Shown piece after piece: positions 12,165-24,734 of a stretch of DNA of 64,000 nucleotides (position 1 is its first letter; each line of letters opens with the position of its first letter). The notes below the pieces were generated by a model that did not search any database, was not told where the DNA came from, and saw only the letters and a list, made by a program, of their open reading frames with translations. The stretch comes from Azadirachta indica (lineage: Eukaryota; Streptophyta; Magnoliopsida; Sapindales; Meliaceae): the NCBI GenBank assembly GCA_022749755.1, contig CM040452.1, positions 4,544,350 through 4,608,349 of the forward strand, in the 5' to 3' direction. The position numbers and the translations under genes are program-made.

Positions 12165-12620
12165 TTCCTCTTTCATTTAGGGTTTATTTTATGTTATTTC
12201 CAGCTAATTTATTTTTATACCCTCATTTTTAAAGTAATTATTTCCAGCTGAAACTGTTTGGACATATAATTTATTTTACATCAATGACTATTGTAGCATA
12301 ACTATCATTAAGGTCCGTATCTTTGACATTTTATTGAATAGGATCGCTTTTTTTTTTGGTTATAAATTATTTTGTATTATATATTTACTGACAAATATAC
12401 AAATATTTATTTGTGATTTTTACTTACTATTAGGTCTATTTTAATAATATGAATTATTACCATATTTTAATTGGATTTCAAAATACAAAACAGTAAAAGA
12501 ATAGTCTAGTAGCAGTTGTGCCTTCTAGAGACAAACAGTAGTAAAATAATGTCTTTCATAGGTGAATAGTAATGGTAATGTTTCTAGGAGTGAATAATAG
12601 ATTTTTCAAGCAATTGTATT
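11438..12620. repeat. Array flank repeat unit (second copy) with (AT)n
   Basis: Upstream DNA of the 11248 remnant. It parallels 8580-9830 with a few indels and a G-box at 11578. An (AT)n run at 12134-12161 replaces a T-rich stretch of the first copy. No genes seen. Confidence 0.75.
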
Positions 12621-12988
12621 GAGAATATTAAAAACTTTAAGGATTTTTACTTTATGTGGTTGTATTATTTCGGCTGATATAAAAATATGTTTATGTACAA
12701 TATTAAAGAGTCAAGATATTTTTTTAAATTAAATTAAAATATTCTTATTATTATTAAAAGTAAAGTTAAATAGTTCAAAAAGACTAAATATAATATATAT
12801 TAATTTTTTAACATCATAACAGCAAGTTTGATAATTCTGTTGGAGAAATTTTTATTATAAGAATGTTGTTGCCCTAAAAAATAGTTATTAGGCATAATTT
12901 ATTTTCTAGAAAATAATAAACATACATACATACATACATACATACATACATACATACATACATACATCCACACATACATATATACATC

Positions 12989-13033
<45 letters not shown>

Positions 13034-13440
13034 CTTGAATTAAGACATTAATGCTATGGACCCCTGTGAACATGTGAATCTTGCAACACTTAGTGCGTTG
13101 GCTTCATAATCACTAATAATAATGGTATGCGTGGAAGTAGTGGCAGAGCCACGTTACGGTCGGCAAGGGCCCTGGCCCTTGCAAGACCTTACAAAATGTT
13201 TGAAACTCTGGATAAAAAATATAACACTCATTTTTAAATTTTATATTTTTTGTAATTAAGAATTCTTATATTTTAACAATTGCTATATATAAGTGTAATT
13301 ATCATTTTTTAATAAATTAAAATTTTTAAGAATATTTTTAAAATCACTGGAACTAATAAGATATTGGACCAAACTTTTGAAATTAAAAAGAAAAATGTTT
13401 ACCCAAAACAAACAATTTAAACCATTCCAATATTAATTTC
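12510..13440. repeat. Duplicated 3' flank of copy B with compound microsatellite
   Basis: Positions 12510-12970 match 4850-5290 downstream of copy A, ending in the same tetranucleotide array. Here the microsatellite is compound: (CATA)n at 12921-12967, (AT)n near 12988-13010, then (AG)n at 13011-13033. Beyond it, 13260-13440 matches the terminal flank of copy A. Confidence 0.75.
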
Positions 13441-13557
13441 AGAGTTCAGTGCAACAAGATAACAACATAAGAAACGTTAAACGCAATTTACTGGATTTCA
13501 AAACACAAATCCAAAGTCAACTCGTTGTCTTTGGCTGCAAACCAAGTAGATCCACTT

Positions 13558-15199
13558 CTAAAGCTTGCAAAACATTTGAGTCTGCTCAAATTCCTGCTGC
13601 ATCACCCTCTTTACCTCTTCTTCAAACCTCTTCATAGCCAACATTGGCAAGCACATTGGCACAACAAATCCAGTCTCTCCATTCTTGTTTTGGTTCTTCA
13701 TAACGAAGCTAATCAATGATACAGCAGCAGCAGGTCCGGCATAAATTGGTTTTCCCCACCCAAAATCAACCTCTCCAAGACCAGCTCGAGTTACATAAGA
13801 AATAATGAAATTCCCCCTAACTGGGTGCTTGATTTGCCGTCCACTGATTAGCATAAGATCCGCCACTGATCTTACATATTCTTCGTTCATTTTAGCCTTC
13901 ACCTTCTGCACCAATTCCACAGCATATCCCAACGGATTTCTACACAAATCTTCGGCATTTGAACACACAGCTGGGAATGCAAATGCATTGCCATAATACC
14001 CAGATGGTAATTGCATGTTATCACGTTTCCCTCGTACGTTAACAGCACATGAAACTCGAACAATCTCTTCAGGTTCATATTTAAGTGCACTTGTTCGACA
14101 TTTCCATGCAAGAGCAGCTAGCAATTCAAATGTCGAACAGTTTCTGAGGTGAAGAGGAAGCTGATTTCTCTGAGCTCTTATCTCCTTGAGAGCAAAGAAG
14201 AAGAACTTGTTATGCATGTCATTTTCGTTTGTGTCTGGATTGTATTTTTCTTCCTCGTATTCAGGGTGGATGCATGTTACCTGCGGTGGATTTCTAGCGT
14301 TCAAGAGTTCTCGTTGCCAAACAGGGAATATGGATGGTGCATTTTCTCCTCTTCCCATCTCTTCTATCGTTTTCAAGAATTGTACCAATCCCTGTGCATC
14401 ACATATTGTGTGGTTCAAACGTAAGGCAAGAATGAATCCTCCACATATCAAACGAGTCACCTGCATGTAAACAAAGAAATATCATGATATATATCCAAAT
14501 TTTATGTATAGAACCATAAAAGTATAATACATATAAACAATAATACAGTATAAAATATTCTTTCATAAATACAAATAATAAATATGTCACTAAAGGTAGT
14601 TCAAATGATGGGGTATGCTTATCACTCCTAACTTCTAACCCACACCGCAAGTCCAAAAGAAGCATTTTTTCTTTCTAACCAAATGTTTAGTCTAAGTGAA
14701 AAAAGAAAATCACATATATACTAACTAAATTAAGTGAAGAGAGGCTCACTTGAATTAACAATAATGGGCAACCAAGAATGCCGTCGGAGCCTGGAACATT
14801 ATAAAGTAATTCATCCAAATAAGAAGAAGGAGACTGAACATCATCTCTAAGCTGCTCAAGTGTAAAGTTAGCATCAGCCTCAATAAACAAGAGTCCTTCC
14901 CCATTGCAGTCCACCATAAGCTTGCGATTGTCACCTTCTTTAAGCCTACCGGCTAGAGGATAATAAAACACGAGAGCTTTACTTACGGCTTCTCTAATAA
15001 CCCCAACTGGATCTTTCCCTTTCATTGAAGGTGAAGGATTATTTTTATAAAAGAATATTACAGGAACCTGAAACCTTAAGCTTTCTTGGTCATCTATATC
15101 TTAGCGTTGCTTCAGTTCTCGCGGTGTAGTTCTCGCCGGTGGAATTAGTTCCGGGGAGTGACGGGTGACTGAGAAAACATGAGGAAATTTTATCAACAT
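13558..15199 (-). pseudogene. BAHD alcohol acyltransferase copy B, nonsense at codon 33
   Basis: Same structure as copy A: exon 1 14750-15199 (450 nt), intron 14461-14749, exon 2 13558-14460 (903 nt), with no frameshift across 450 codons. HTICD and DFGWG are both intact. Exon 1 carries TAA at 15101-15103 (codon 33), where copy A has TCA (Ser) in QLSDID. The next in-frame Met is about residue 59 (15025), so a product from there would lack the N-terminal strand and the conserved PELI..PARPTP segment. The 5' flank is shortened and has lost the G-box present upstream of copy A. One clean nonsense change suggests recent inactivation; readthrough or a functional short form is less likely. Confidence 0.85.
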
Positions 15200-15480
15200 A
15201 TTTTATCAGTTAATATATCAATGGCTTGAAGCTTAGTTATTTGAGTAATGAGTTGAAGTTCAAAATTTATAGTGCATAATTGGTAGGAAAGTCTATGAGA
15301 AATTGGAAACGAAAAGGAATGACTAAATGAATCAGCCTTGAGTTGTGGTTGAGCCATGAGTTGCAGTAGCTATCACAGCACTCGTACAAGAATTCCAATC
15401 AATATACATTGTTTCCTTAAAAATCTTAGAGAGGATTTATTGCCATTACCACTTGCTGGATTGGCTTTTTCCCAATGTCA

Positions 15481-16120
15481 TTCTTATATACAAAAAAATA
15501 AAATTTTTAAAAAAACTATTGTAAATTTTTTTTTTTAAGGCTTAAAATTTTATTATAGTAAATAATTTTAAAATTTTATGAGTATCTTCGTATGTATATT
15601 ATAATAATTCATGGGAATATTTTCAGTTTTATCCTCTAAATTATTGGCAATCTTTATATATAATTTAAAATGTTGAAAAATCATCAATCAATACCCATTT
15701 TTCAGCAACTTTCCGTTAAAACTTAATACTATCAAGGATAAAATAGAAATTTAACAAGCATCTATAAAATAAAAGATTAAATTTAAGGTTAAATTTCTCC
15801 CTTACCCCTTCTCTCTCTCGTCTCTTTTCTCTCATTTTTTTTTCTTCTCTCAGCGGATTCATGAAATTATTGGTTGTAGACTTTATCTCTTCTCTTAGCC
15901 TTTATATCTTCCCTTCTCTTCTTCAAGCAAGATCCATCATTATCGCTTATTTCTTTCTTTTTTTTCTTTCTATTATTGGTTGCAGACTTCAAATTGAAGA
16001 TCTCTTTTTTTTTTTATCTTTTCTTTCTTCTTTGCATTATTGGTTCTGTTATTGTTTTTGGAATTAACTTTTTCTTTCTTTCCATCATTGGCTGTACATT
16101 GAAAATTAGAGATGTTGGTA
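15481..16120. other. Spacer with internal ATTGGTTG repeats and pyrimidine-rich tract
   Basis: A T/C-rich tract from 15790 contains an approximate word TTATTGGTTG(T/C)AGACTT near 15867 and 15971, with degraded versions near 16036 and 16084. The short plus-strand frame at 15861-16067 looks hydrophobic only because of this composition. No domain recognised. The segment may be part of a transposable element. Confidence 0.35.
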
Positions 16121-16655
16121 CCGAAATTTGTAACTTCGATATCACACAATAAAGATTGAATTTTTTTATTCTTTGCTCAAAAGAAAGAATAAATGTTTTA
16201 TTGCCGATTTCAATAAATGTTTTATGAATTTATATGAAAAGATGTGATACATATATAGTATTAATTTCCTTATCCTAATAACATTAGAAATTCTAATAGA
16301 ATTTGAAGCATATTTTGCAGAATCCTAACTTACCTTAAATTAGGATTTCCAAATCTATTTTTCCTTTTCATTAAAGATTTCTTTCAAGTGATAATCTTAT
16401 TTCTTGAGCAGATTCGTGTGACGTCCAACTAAAACTCTCTTAAACTGATCCGAATAAGATGTATTGAATCTGTACAAGTATTAGGCCAGTTAACAGGAAA
16501 CTCATTCACCCCATGGGCCCAAGATCGCTTTTCTTAGTTCACAAATTCTTTGACACATCAACCGAATTTTCTGACCAAAATCCAACTTTAGTCCATATAA
16601 ACAAATATAAGGGTGTAGCCCAATAATCTCCTCAGGCCTCAGGCCATTCTCCCAA

Positions 16656-16686
<31 letters not shown>

Positions 16687-18240
16687 CTTTAATTTAGAAG
16701 GATAAAAAATAATTTTCTTATTTCAAATATATTTTATGTTTAAAAAAATGAAAAAATTAAAAAAATATAATAACTTTCTCACACAAAAATTTCATTTGAG
16801 GACTAATTTTTTATTTAAAAAACAATAATAATAATATAATATACAATAAATATTTTAATATATATTTACAAGTTGTCCATTATATATGAGGCTATCTTGC
16901 TCTTTTTACAAGCACTATGAACACTAGGCATAAGAATATAACTTTATCAATTTATGTTAACTTCAACAATAAGTGGACGGAAAATAGGGTCGTGTTAATA
17001 ATTTTTAAATATTTCAGGTTATATATGAAGCTTGTTAATAATTTAGGTAATAAAATTGAAAATATTCTTAATTCATATGATAAAATAGCGTATTTTGTAA
17101 AATCTGATTCAATTTTGTGGTTTTTGAATAAAAAAATTTGCTCGCATTAAAACAAATATTTCAACATAATTGTGAGAAATTAAACCTTTTTCCTTTTTAA
17201 AGAGAAATTACTGAACTGTTAATAAATTGCTTATCGAAACCACCTCGACAAATAAATCCTCGAACGACCAACATTCTCTAATTGCAAAATATAATTTTTA
17301 AGGTAATGATTAATATTACTGTAATTTAAGCGAAAATCTTATGTCATCATAAAAATCGTCATCCAGAGAGGGGGACCTCCCCATTTTCTCAATGAACTAA
17401 TCTATAAATTTTTTTTTTTTTTTTTGTCAAAGAATTATTTTCATATCCTTTGTGTACGCTTCATCTTGTTACACGTGTTTCAAACCATGTATGGCTATCA
17501 GTTAATGCTCTCTTCCCTGCGATAGAGATAGTGCACTGCTCGTTCACATTCCTTCTTTCTCTGAGCCCTCACTGTTAACTTGTGAAGACATCTTAACTAA
17601 CTCCTGCAAGATATCTCACTTTCTACATTTATAGAGGTTAATTTATATGTTTAAGTATATTTTCAATTGGTTGATCTAAATTAAATATAGATATACATAT
17701 TGAAGCAAAAGAAAGCTGAAACTGTGTTTTTTTCTTTTTAATTTGGGGATTTATTTTATATTATTTTTACTTAATTTACTTTTATATCCTAATTTTTTTA
17801 AGGAAAAACGATAATTTATCTCAGATCCAAAAATATATATTTACTTCTCTATTGTTCAAAAAATAATAAAATCTCCACACCGTTAGAATTTTTTCATTAA
17901 ATTAATAGAAAAATGCACTTTTAACTTAACGGACTCAAAACCATTTGTGATGATGAATGAAGAGAGAGATTATTGATGTGAGAAATAATAATATAACATA
18001 ATATTATGTAATAAAAAATAAAAGAAATAAAATAAAGAATAAAAATGTAAATATAGATATACATATACATATACATACACATATAGATCATATAAATATA
18101 TAAATAAAGCCTTTGGAATGTAGTTTACATGGTCTGAGATACGCTTAATTTTTTTAGACTATTATGAGTTTAAATAATTATAAAAAATAAAGAATTAAAA
18201 AATTATGACTTTAGACTTTAATTCGGATAAACAGTAACTT
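16121..18240. other. Array spacer, partly duplicated
   Basis: Positions 16121-16650 form a less AT-rich stretch of unknown origin ending in (AT)n at 16656-16681; it could be a solo LTR but I cannot show both ends. Positions 17230-17760 are repeated at about 18980-19500 (AAATCGTCATC(C/T)AGAGA and CTGTTAC/GCACGTGTTTCAA words). No genes seen. Confidence 0.45.
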
Positions 18241-18309
18241 ATGAGAGTTGCTTCACCGGGGGCTGACCTGACGGGTGACCGAGAAAACTTGAGGAAATTT
18301 TAATCACAT
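18241..18309 (-). pseudogene. BAHD acyltransferase 5' remnant (about 23 codons, internally deleted)
   Basis: Reading from the ATG at 18307-18309, the frame meets TGA at codon 2, then continues as [11 protein letters not shown], the start of copies A and B. It then jumps to the reverse complement of the TGAGAGTTGCTTCAC segment, skipping the PELI..PTPRE codons. Nothing of the gene body follows. The upstream DNA (18310-18680) matches the 5' flank of copy A, including a G-box at 18439-18444. Confidence 0.75.
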
Positions 18310-20460
18310 ATTTTATTAGTTAATCAACGGCTTGAAGATTAGTTATTTGAGTAACGAGTTAAAGTAAAAAAATTTATACAGTGCAAGTCAATGAGAAATG
18401 ACAAAGAAAAAGGACTGATTAACTGAATCAGCCGTTCACACGTGAATAATGATTCTAACGTGAATTATTGAATTTCTTATATTACTTATTTATTTTAATT
18501 TTTGTGTGGACAAAATTGCTTGTGGATGAGCCACGAGTTGCAGTAGCAATCACAGAAACATGTACGACAATTCCAATCAATACACATGGTTTCGTCAAAA
18601 ATTTTGTTCAAATCTTGGCATCTTAGGGACCACTTGTTGGATCAGCTTTGTCCCAGTATCATTCTTATGAAGAACAAAATTTTAAAAACATTACTGCAAA
18701 ATTTATTTTTATAATAAAATTTAAATTATATTATAATAAATAATTTTAAAATTATTTAGATGTCTTGAAATGTCAACTATAATATAATTCATATGACAAA
18801 ATAGTATATTTTAAAAATTTTTAATTTAAGTAGAATATGTGTTTATTAAGTAAAACCTATTTTAATTTAATAAAAATTTATTCTAACCCAATTATAAAAA
18901 TTCAAACTCTTTTTTTTATTTGAAAGAGAGAAAGAAACTAAATATTTCATTATTAAATTATTAATAAATTATTTAACAAAATTATATTAAATAAATCTTC
19001 AAACGATAAACATTCTTTAATTACAACATATAATTTTTGAAGTAATGATTAGTATTACCGTAATTTAAGTGAAAAACTCATATTATAAAAAAAATCGTCA
19101 TCTAGAGAAGGGGCCTTCTCATTTTCTCATTGAACTAATTACTAAAAATCTTTTTCAAAGAATTATGTTCATATCCTATGTTCGCTTTGTCCTGTTGCAC
19201 GTGTTTCAAGAAACCTACCACTAGCGATAGCTATCAATTAATGTTATGTTTCTCTCCGGAAGAGACAATGCATTGCTCGTTCACGTGCTTTCTTCGTCTG
19301 AGCCCTCACTATCTCCTTGTGGCAATGCCTTAGTTGACTCCTGCTTGATGTCTCACTTTCTACATATACAGAGGTGTATCTATTTAAGAATATTATCGAT
19401 TGATTGATCTAAATAAAAAAGAATATTGAAGCAAAAGAAAAGCTGAAACTGTTTTTTTTTTCTTTAATTTAGGGTTTATTTTATGTTATTTCCAGCTAAT
19501 TTATTTTTATACCCTGATTTTTTTAAAGTTATTATTTCCAGCTGAAACTGTTTGGACATATAATTTACTGACAAATATACAAATATTTATTTGTGATCTT
19601 TATTTAATATTATGTTTATTTCAATAATACGAATTATTATAATATTTTAATAATAAAATTTACAAAAATACGTATCAATTTATTTTTTGAACTCACAATA
19701 TGTTTGAATATAAAATTTGCTAAATACTAAATTTTTTTAAGATTTATTATTTTTATAACACAACAAAAATAAATTATTGTATAATTCACGTCAATTACAC
19801 TTAGCTACGATTATTTTCTGCCCCGAAAATTCTTCCTTCGGGCCCTGGAAATTATCAACTGAGTTGTCGAATTCTTATTTCTTGGATGTCATATTCACTG
19901 CTAGGACTATCAAGTTATTTATTCTAAGCTAATTTATTTTTGTTCACATTTCACTTGGTTTGATGGTCCTCCCTTTATATTCAAATTTCTATCGGACATT
20001 TTCTCATTGTCTTTTTTTCTTTCCAGAACAATTAAGCTTACTTTTCTTTTATTCTTGTACAAATTTATTTTTCGTTTGTTGAATTCCCTTTCATCGTCTA
20101 GGTCGCTACATTTAAAATCAAGAAATAAAAAAAAAAAAAATTTCATAGTCATTATGAGGTTGCTTCTGACGGGCTTGTGATTGGCAACCGAGAAGCGGAA
20201 GCTTAAATAAATTTTAACATTCGAACAAATGAAAATTTTGATGTTGCTTTAATCTAAACAACTCGAAAGTAGAAATATTTGATTTCTACTGAACAAAAGA
20301 AATTTACTCAAAACAATAAAAATTATTGAGATACAAGCTTTTCTATACATAGTACACTATTACGGAAAATTAAAATAAATATGACCTAAAATAAACAACG
20401 ATACTAAATAAGATCAAATCATAAACCAAGTAAAAACTCACATCGACTACATATTCATTA
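18310..20460. repeat. Array flank repeat unit (third copy) and spacer
   Basis: Positions 18310-18680 match 8310-8880, 18960-19500 match 17230-17760, and 19300-19570 match 9220-9480. From 19570 to 20460 the DNA is AT-rich, with no recognised gene; the Lys-rich minus-strand frame at 19934-20152 is compositional. Confidence 0.6.
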
Positions 20461-20521
20461 ATATATTTATAAAGTACCTAAAGGAAACAAGCTTTGTTCG
20501 TCCAACTTCCAATTCGGTATT

Positions 20522-22047
20522 CTACTCAAGCTTGTGAGAAATCCGAGTCCCCTCATCATTTAATAAATCCTCCATCGTAGATACTTGAATCATTCTCTTC
20601 ATCTCTTCTTCAAACCTCTCCATATTCGAAGGCGGCAACACTATCGGTATCAGAATTCCAATTTCTCCGTCCTCTTTTATGTACCTGAGAAAAAAACTAA
20701 TCAAAGGAAAAGCGCCAGCAATTCCTCCAAGAACTGGTTTTCCCCATCCCAAATCAACTTCTTCAAATCCAATTTTACTCACATCAGAAATAAAGAAAAT
20801 AGCCCTAGTCGGGTACTTTGCGAGTCGCCCTTTGATCACCATAAGGTCCGCTACTGACCTTATATACTCTTCATTCACTTTAGCCTTGGCCTGCTTCACC
20901 AATTCAACAGCATATTCTAATGGACTTCTGCGTAACATTTCTGCTTTTGAGCATACAGCTGGGAATACCATTGCATTTCCGTAGTACCCAGTGGGTAAAT
21001 ACATGTTATAACTTTTTCCTCGAACATTAACTAGACATGAAAATCGGGCAGTTTCTTCAGGATCTAGTTGAAGTGCAATTGTTCGACATCTCCATATAAA
21101 AGCGGCTAACAATTCGAATGTTGAACAGTTTCTAAGGCATTGCGGAAGCTGCTGTCTTAGGGCTTTTATGACTTTGGGGCCAAAGTAGAATGATTTGTGG
21201 ATCATGTCTTTTGGGTTAGTAGTTGTCAAGACATCTGGGAGCGAGTTGCTGTTTGTTTCCTCGTATTCATGGTGGATGCATGTTACTTGGGGTGGATTTC
21301 TAGCGTTTAACAATTCTCGTTGCCAAACAGGAAACAGCGATGGTGAATGTTCTCCCCGAGCCATTTCCTCAAAGGTTCTTAGGAATTGCATCAAACCAAA
21401 TCCGTCCCAAATTGTGTGGTTGAAACGTAAGCCAAAAGTGAATCCTCCACATGTCAATCGAGTAACCTATACATACATACATACATACATAGATATATAT
21501 ATATATATAGTCATTATTATATCTCATAAAGTAATACTAGAAGTTAAATTAACTTAAGATTTTCATTTCAATAAACTTTTGATAAATAGATTCTCACTTG
21601 TATTAAGAGCAAAGGGCAACCAATAATGCCATCAGAGCCAGGAACATTGTAAAGCAGTTCGTCTAAATATGGGCACGGTGGCTGGATTGCATTGCTAAGC
21701 TGCTCCAGTTTGAAGTTAGCTTCAGCTTCAATAAACAGGACTCCTTCACCATTGCAATCCACCGTAAGCTTGCGGCCGGGACCTTCTCTAAGCCTACCAG
21801 CTAAAGGATAATAAAACACGAGTGCCCTACTTATAGCTTCTTTGATGACCTTAACTGGATCCTTCCCCTTCATTGAAGGTTCAGGATTATTCTTGTAAAA
21901 GAATATTGTCGGAATATGGAACCTTAGACTTTCCTGGTCATCTATGTCGGAAAGGTCTTTCATTTCTCGCGGTGTAGACCTTGCCGGAATGATAAGTTCG
22001 TGGGGCTGCCGGGTGACTGTAAAAGCCTGAGGAATGTTATGTGTCAT
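20522..22047 (-). CDS. BAHD alcohol acyltransferase, copy C
   Basis: Exon 1 is 21598-22047, exon 2 is 20522-21466, and the intron is 21467-21597 with GT-AG ends. The spliced product is 464 residues. HTIWD (HXXXD) lies at about residues 167-171. The second motif reads DLGWG instead of DFGWG. The C-terminus is longer than in copy A and ends ISHKLE. An upstream in-frame ATG at 22111-22113 would add 22 residues rich in Ser, Gln and Asn. I chose the ATG at 22045-22047, which aligns with copy A and which copy E supports as the working start. Predicted cytosolic acyl-CoA-dependent alcohol acyltransferase; substrate unknown. Confidence 0.87.
21474..21508. repeat. (CATA)n/(AT)n microsatellite in copy C intron
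   Basis: Short CATA repeats followed by AT repeats lie just inside the 3' splice site of the copy C intron. Copy F has a (CA)n/(AT)n version in the same place (32835-32869). Confidence 0.8.
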
Positions 22048-22113
22048 TTTCGAGTTATTGGCCAGAGGATATGGACTATTGCTTTGCTTGCTGGCTCGCT
22101 CGCTCGCTTGCAT

Positions 22114-24200
22114 TGGTTTCCATTAATTTATATGTAGTGCAACGGAAGAGTCAATAAAAGATACAACTCTCTATTTATTAAAGGGAAATTTGAAGACCTA
22201 ATAATTCAAAAATTAGATAATTATTGTGGTGTACGTATAATTAATCTAAAACGCACATATTCCTCTGAAAATGGTATTTTTATTGAAAATGCAAACATCA
22301 TATAACTTAAAGCTACGTTACAAATATTAAAATCTTTAAATTTCAAAGAGAACCACACCGTAAGATAAAAAATCAACAAAGTCCGTTAACCACCACATAT
22401 CTGCATTTAGATAGAGAAATATCATCATACGCCAAAATCTAAGCGAAAATCAGCGTTGAAAAAAAAAAGACAGAAAATAATTAATAAATGAAGTGGAAAG
22501 GGAAGAAAATTTCCGTAGTGAGGATGGGAATGCAGTAATTGAAGTCAACCTGCAATGCTTTTCAGAACAGGTGTGAATTAAGGACTTGGATCCAAGTCCG
22601 TGAATTAAATATGAAGGGTCCAGCGAATTCCAGAGTAATGATGTTGATGTAATACAACAAATAAAGAAGTGTCCTTACACAGGTAATGAAAATCACAAAA
22701 CCTTTAAAGTTTGTAGAAAGCTTTCACTTAGACTCCTATGCTTACTCCATTTCTAGTTTATTTTATTTCAAGGTTTTATTCATATAAAGTCTCTGTTTCA
22801 AGGCTTTATTCATATGAAGTGTTTGTGTAGTTCCAATTTTTCGAGGACTCGTCTTTTTGACAAAATGGCTTCTGAATTTTCAACCATAAATAATTCTTTT
22901 TGGAACTTAAAGGACTTAACCGATTATGTGGGTGGAGGCTAATGAAATTTAAGTTGATAGGACAAAAGTAACGTTCACCAACCAACATAGACTAAAGTAA
23001 ATTTTATGAAATGTGAAGGGATGTTTCTTGTATACGTATCAAACAAGTCGAGTGAAATTTACTTTTATAGAACATTAGAAACTAAAAAGAAATTTTCTCT
23101 TTTACTACATGTTTGTTTTTAATGATAAATTTCAATAAATCTCAGTAGATCAAAATATATACATTCAAATAATTTTAAATTTTATATTTGTTTTCATAAC
23201 TGTGGATTATAAATTTTTAAAAAATAGTAATTTGACATAACATATAACGTAATTATAAGTGGTTCAATGAACTCATATATTAAAAAAATAAATAAAGTTT
23301 ATAGGGTGTTTTTAAAATTATAATTAAATAAAAATTTATTCAGAATTTATACTTTAAGTTAAAAATTTATTTTAATTTTATTGAAACTTAATCATTAAAT
23401 TTTTAGTTTTAAGTTAAAAAATAAATATGTTTAAAATATTTGAATGAAGAAAGATAAATAGACTCTCAATCTCAATAAAAGAGATCATTAAAAAATAATT
23501 CTGGTAAATAAGAGATATAGTGAATTTTGCTACTTGGAAAAAATTATAAGGCAAAAATTAATCATAAAAATCAAAAAGAACGTCAAAAGATGGACCCATG
23601 ACTATGAAAACATAATAAAAAAAACAAAAACAAAGCAAAAGTGCTAATAAATAAAGGTGTAATTACAATTTCATAAATAATAAATTTCAATTTTTAAAAA
23701 AAAATAAAAAATAAAAAATATTCATCATATTTATTTTTTTGGTTTAAAGCAAAAATCTTAAAAATCATTGAAATTAAAAAACGAAAGAACCAACGATCTT
23801 TGTGTGTCCATATATATTTGATAAGAGAATATAATGAACTGGATGCTTCTAATTTTTTTGGAGAATTTGTTCCCGCCCAACAAGATAATTAAGCGAGCTC
23901 AACCTCATTATGAACTTTGCAAGCTCCAAGCTTTGTAAAGCATTCTGGTTCCACACGCATTTCTTTTGAAAGAAAGGAAAAAAAGAATACCAACTCTAAT
24001 TATTTCTTATGTAGATTATTTTATAATCCCAAACTGACCTTTAATAGTTAAATAAGAGTAGCCTTCTAATCTTCTATTTTTCATTAAAAAATTAAAAAAC
24101 CGGAAGGCTCAATATATTAATAACAATAAACCTAAAGGGACAAGAAAGGATCCAAAGGCCAATACAAGAAGTCAAATTAATAAATAGAAATTGGATACTC
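22114..24200. other. Spacer upstream of copy C
   Basis: AT-rich DNA without a recognised gene. Positions 23380-23850 recur at about 28590-29150 (shared GATAAATAGACTCTCAATCT-like and AAAGATGGAC words), so part of it belongs to a duplicated array segment. Mononucleotide A runs are frequent. Confidence 0.45.
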
Positions 24201-24229
24201 CTTAAAACTTAAGAAGGTTTTGTGCACTA

Positions 24230-24470
24230 CCTGACGAGGAGAATCTCATAAGGCGAAGTTTGAGCAAGACAAACTCAAATTAGCTAAGGATTCAGCGGTC
24301 TTGTTGCCTTCTCTGAAAATTTAGGAGACAAGGATTTTCATCCCAACGATAATTTACGAGGCATTTATATATCTAACTAGTGTGAAGCTGCTGAGGAGGA
24401 AAATTATTATGAGTCGTCAAGCAATAAACTTTAAGAGAGAATCACTTTTGATCCACAAGTTGTCAACAAA
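24230..24470 (-). mobile_element. LINE-type RNase H-like domain remnant (1)
   Basis: Reverse reading shows LWIKSDSLL near 24460 and, after several stops, REGNKTAESLANLSLS near 24290. These match the DS and ADALAN-type motifs of the RNase H-like (RVT_3) domain at the end of plant LINE ORF2 proteins. The frame is broken by stops. No reverse transcriptase region is visible nearby, so this is a decayed fragment between copies C and D. Confidence 0.6.
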
Positions 24471-24734
24471 TTATTTTGTCGGTACAACAAACTTTGTCAA
24501 AAGGAAAGTTATATTTCTTTTGTTTAATTTAAAAAAAAATACTGAACATTCACAAATTTAACTAATATATACTGTCAAATTTTACCCACTTATGCTTCAG
24601 AGGTGGCCGACAATTTTATTTCAATAATATCGTACGTATCCTTAGATATGGATTATGAAGTAAAACAACAAAATAAAATAAAGTTCTAAATAGTTGGTAT
24701 TTCGAAAGTAATTAAGTAAATCTTGATCTACTAA

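Noticed and set aside
16114..16640. Possible solo LTR
   Set aside because: I could not find matching TG..CA ends with a target duplication, so I left it as unassigned spacer.
22048..22113. 22-residue leader upstream of copy C (and 20 residues for copy D at 26319-26378)
   Set aside because: Open by chance as 5' UTR; copy E has a stop within the equivalent leader.
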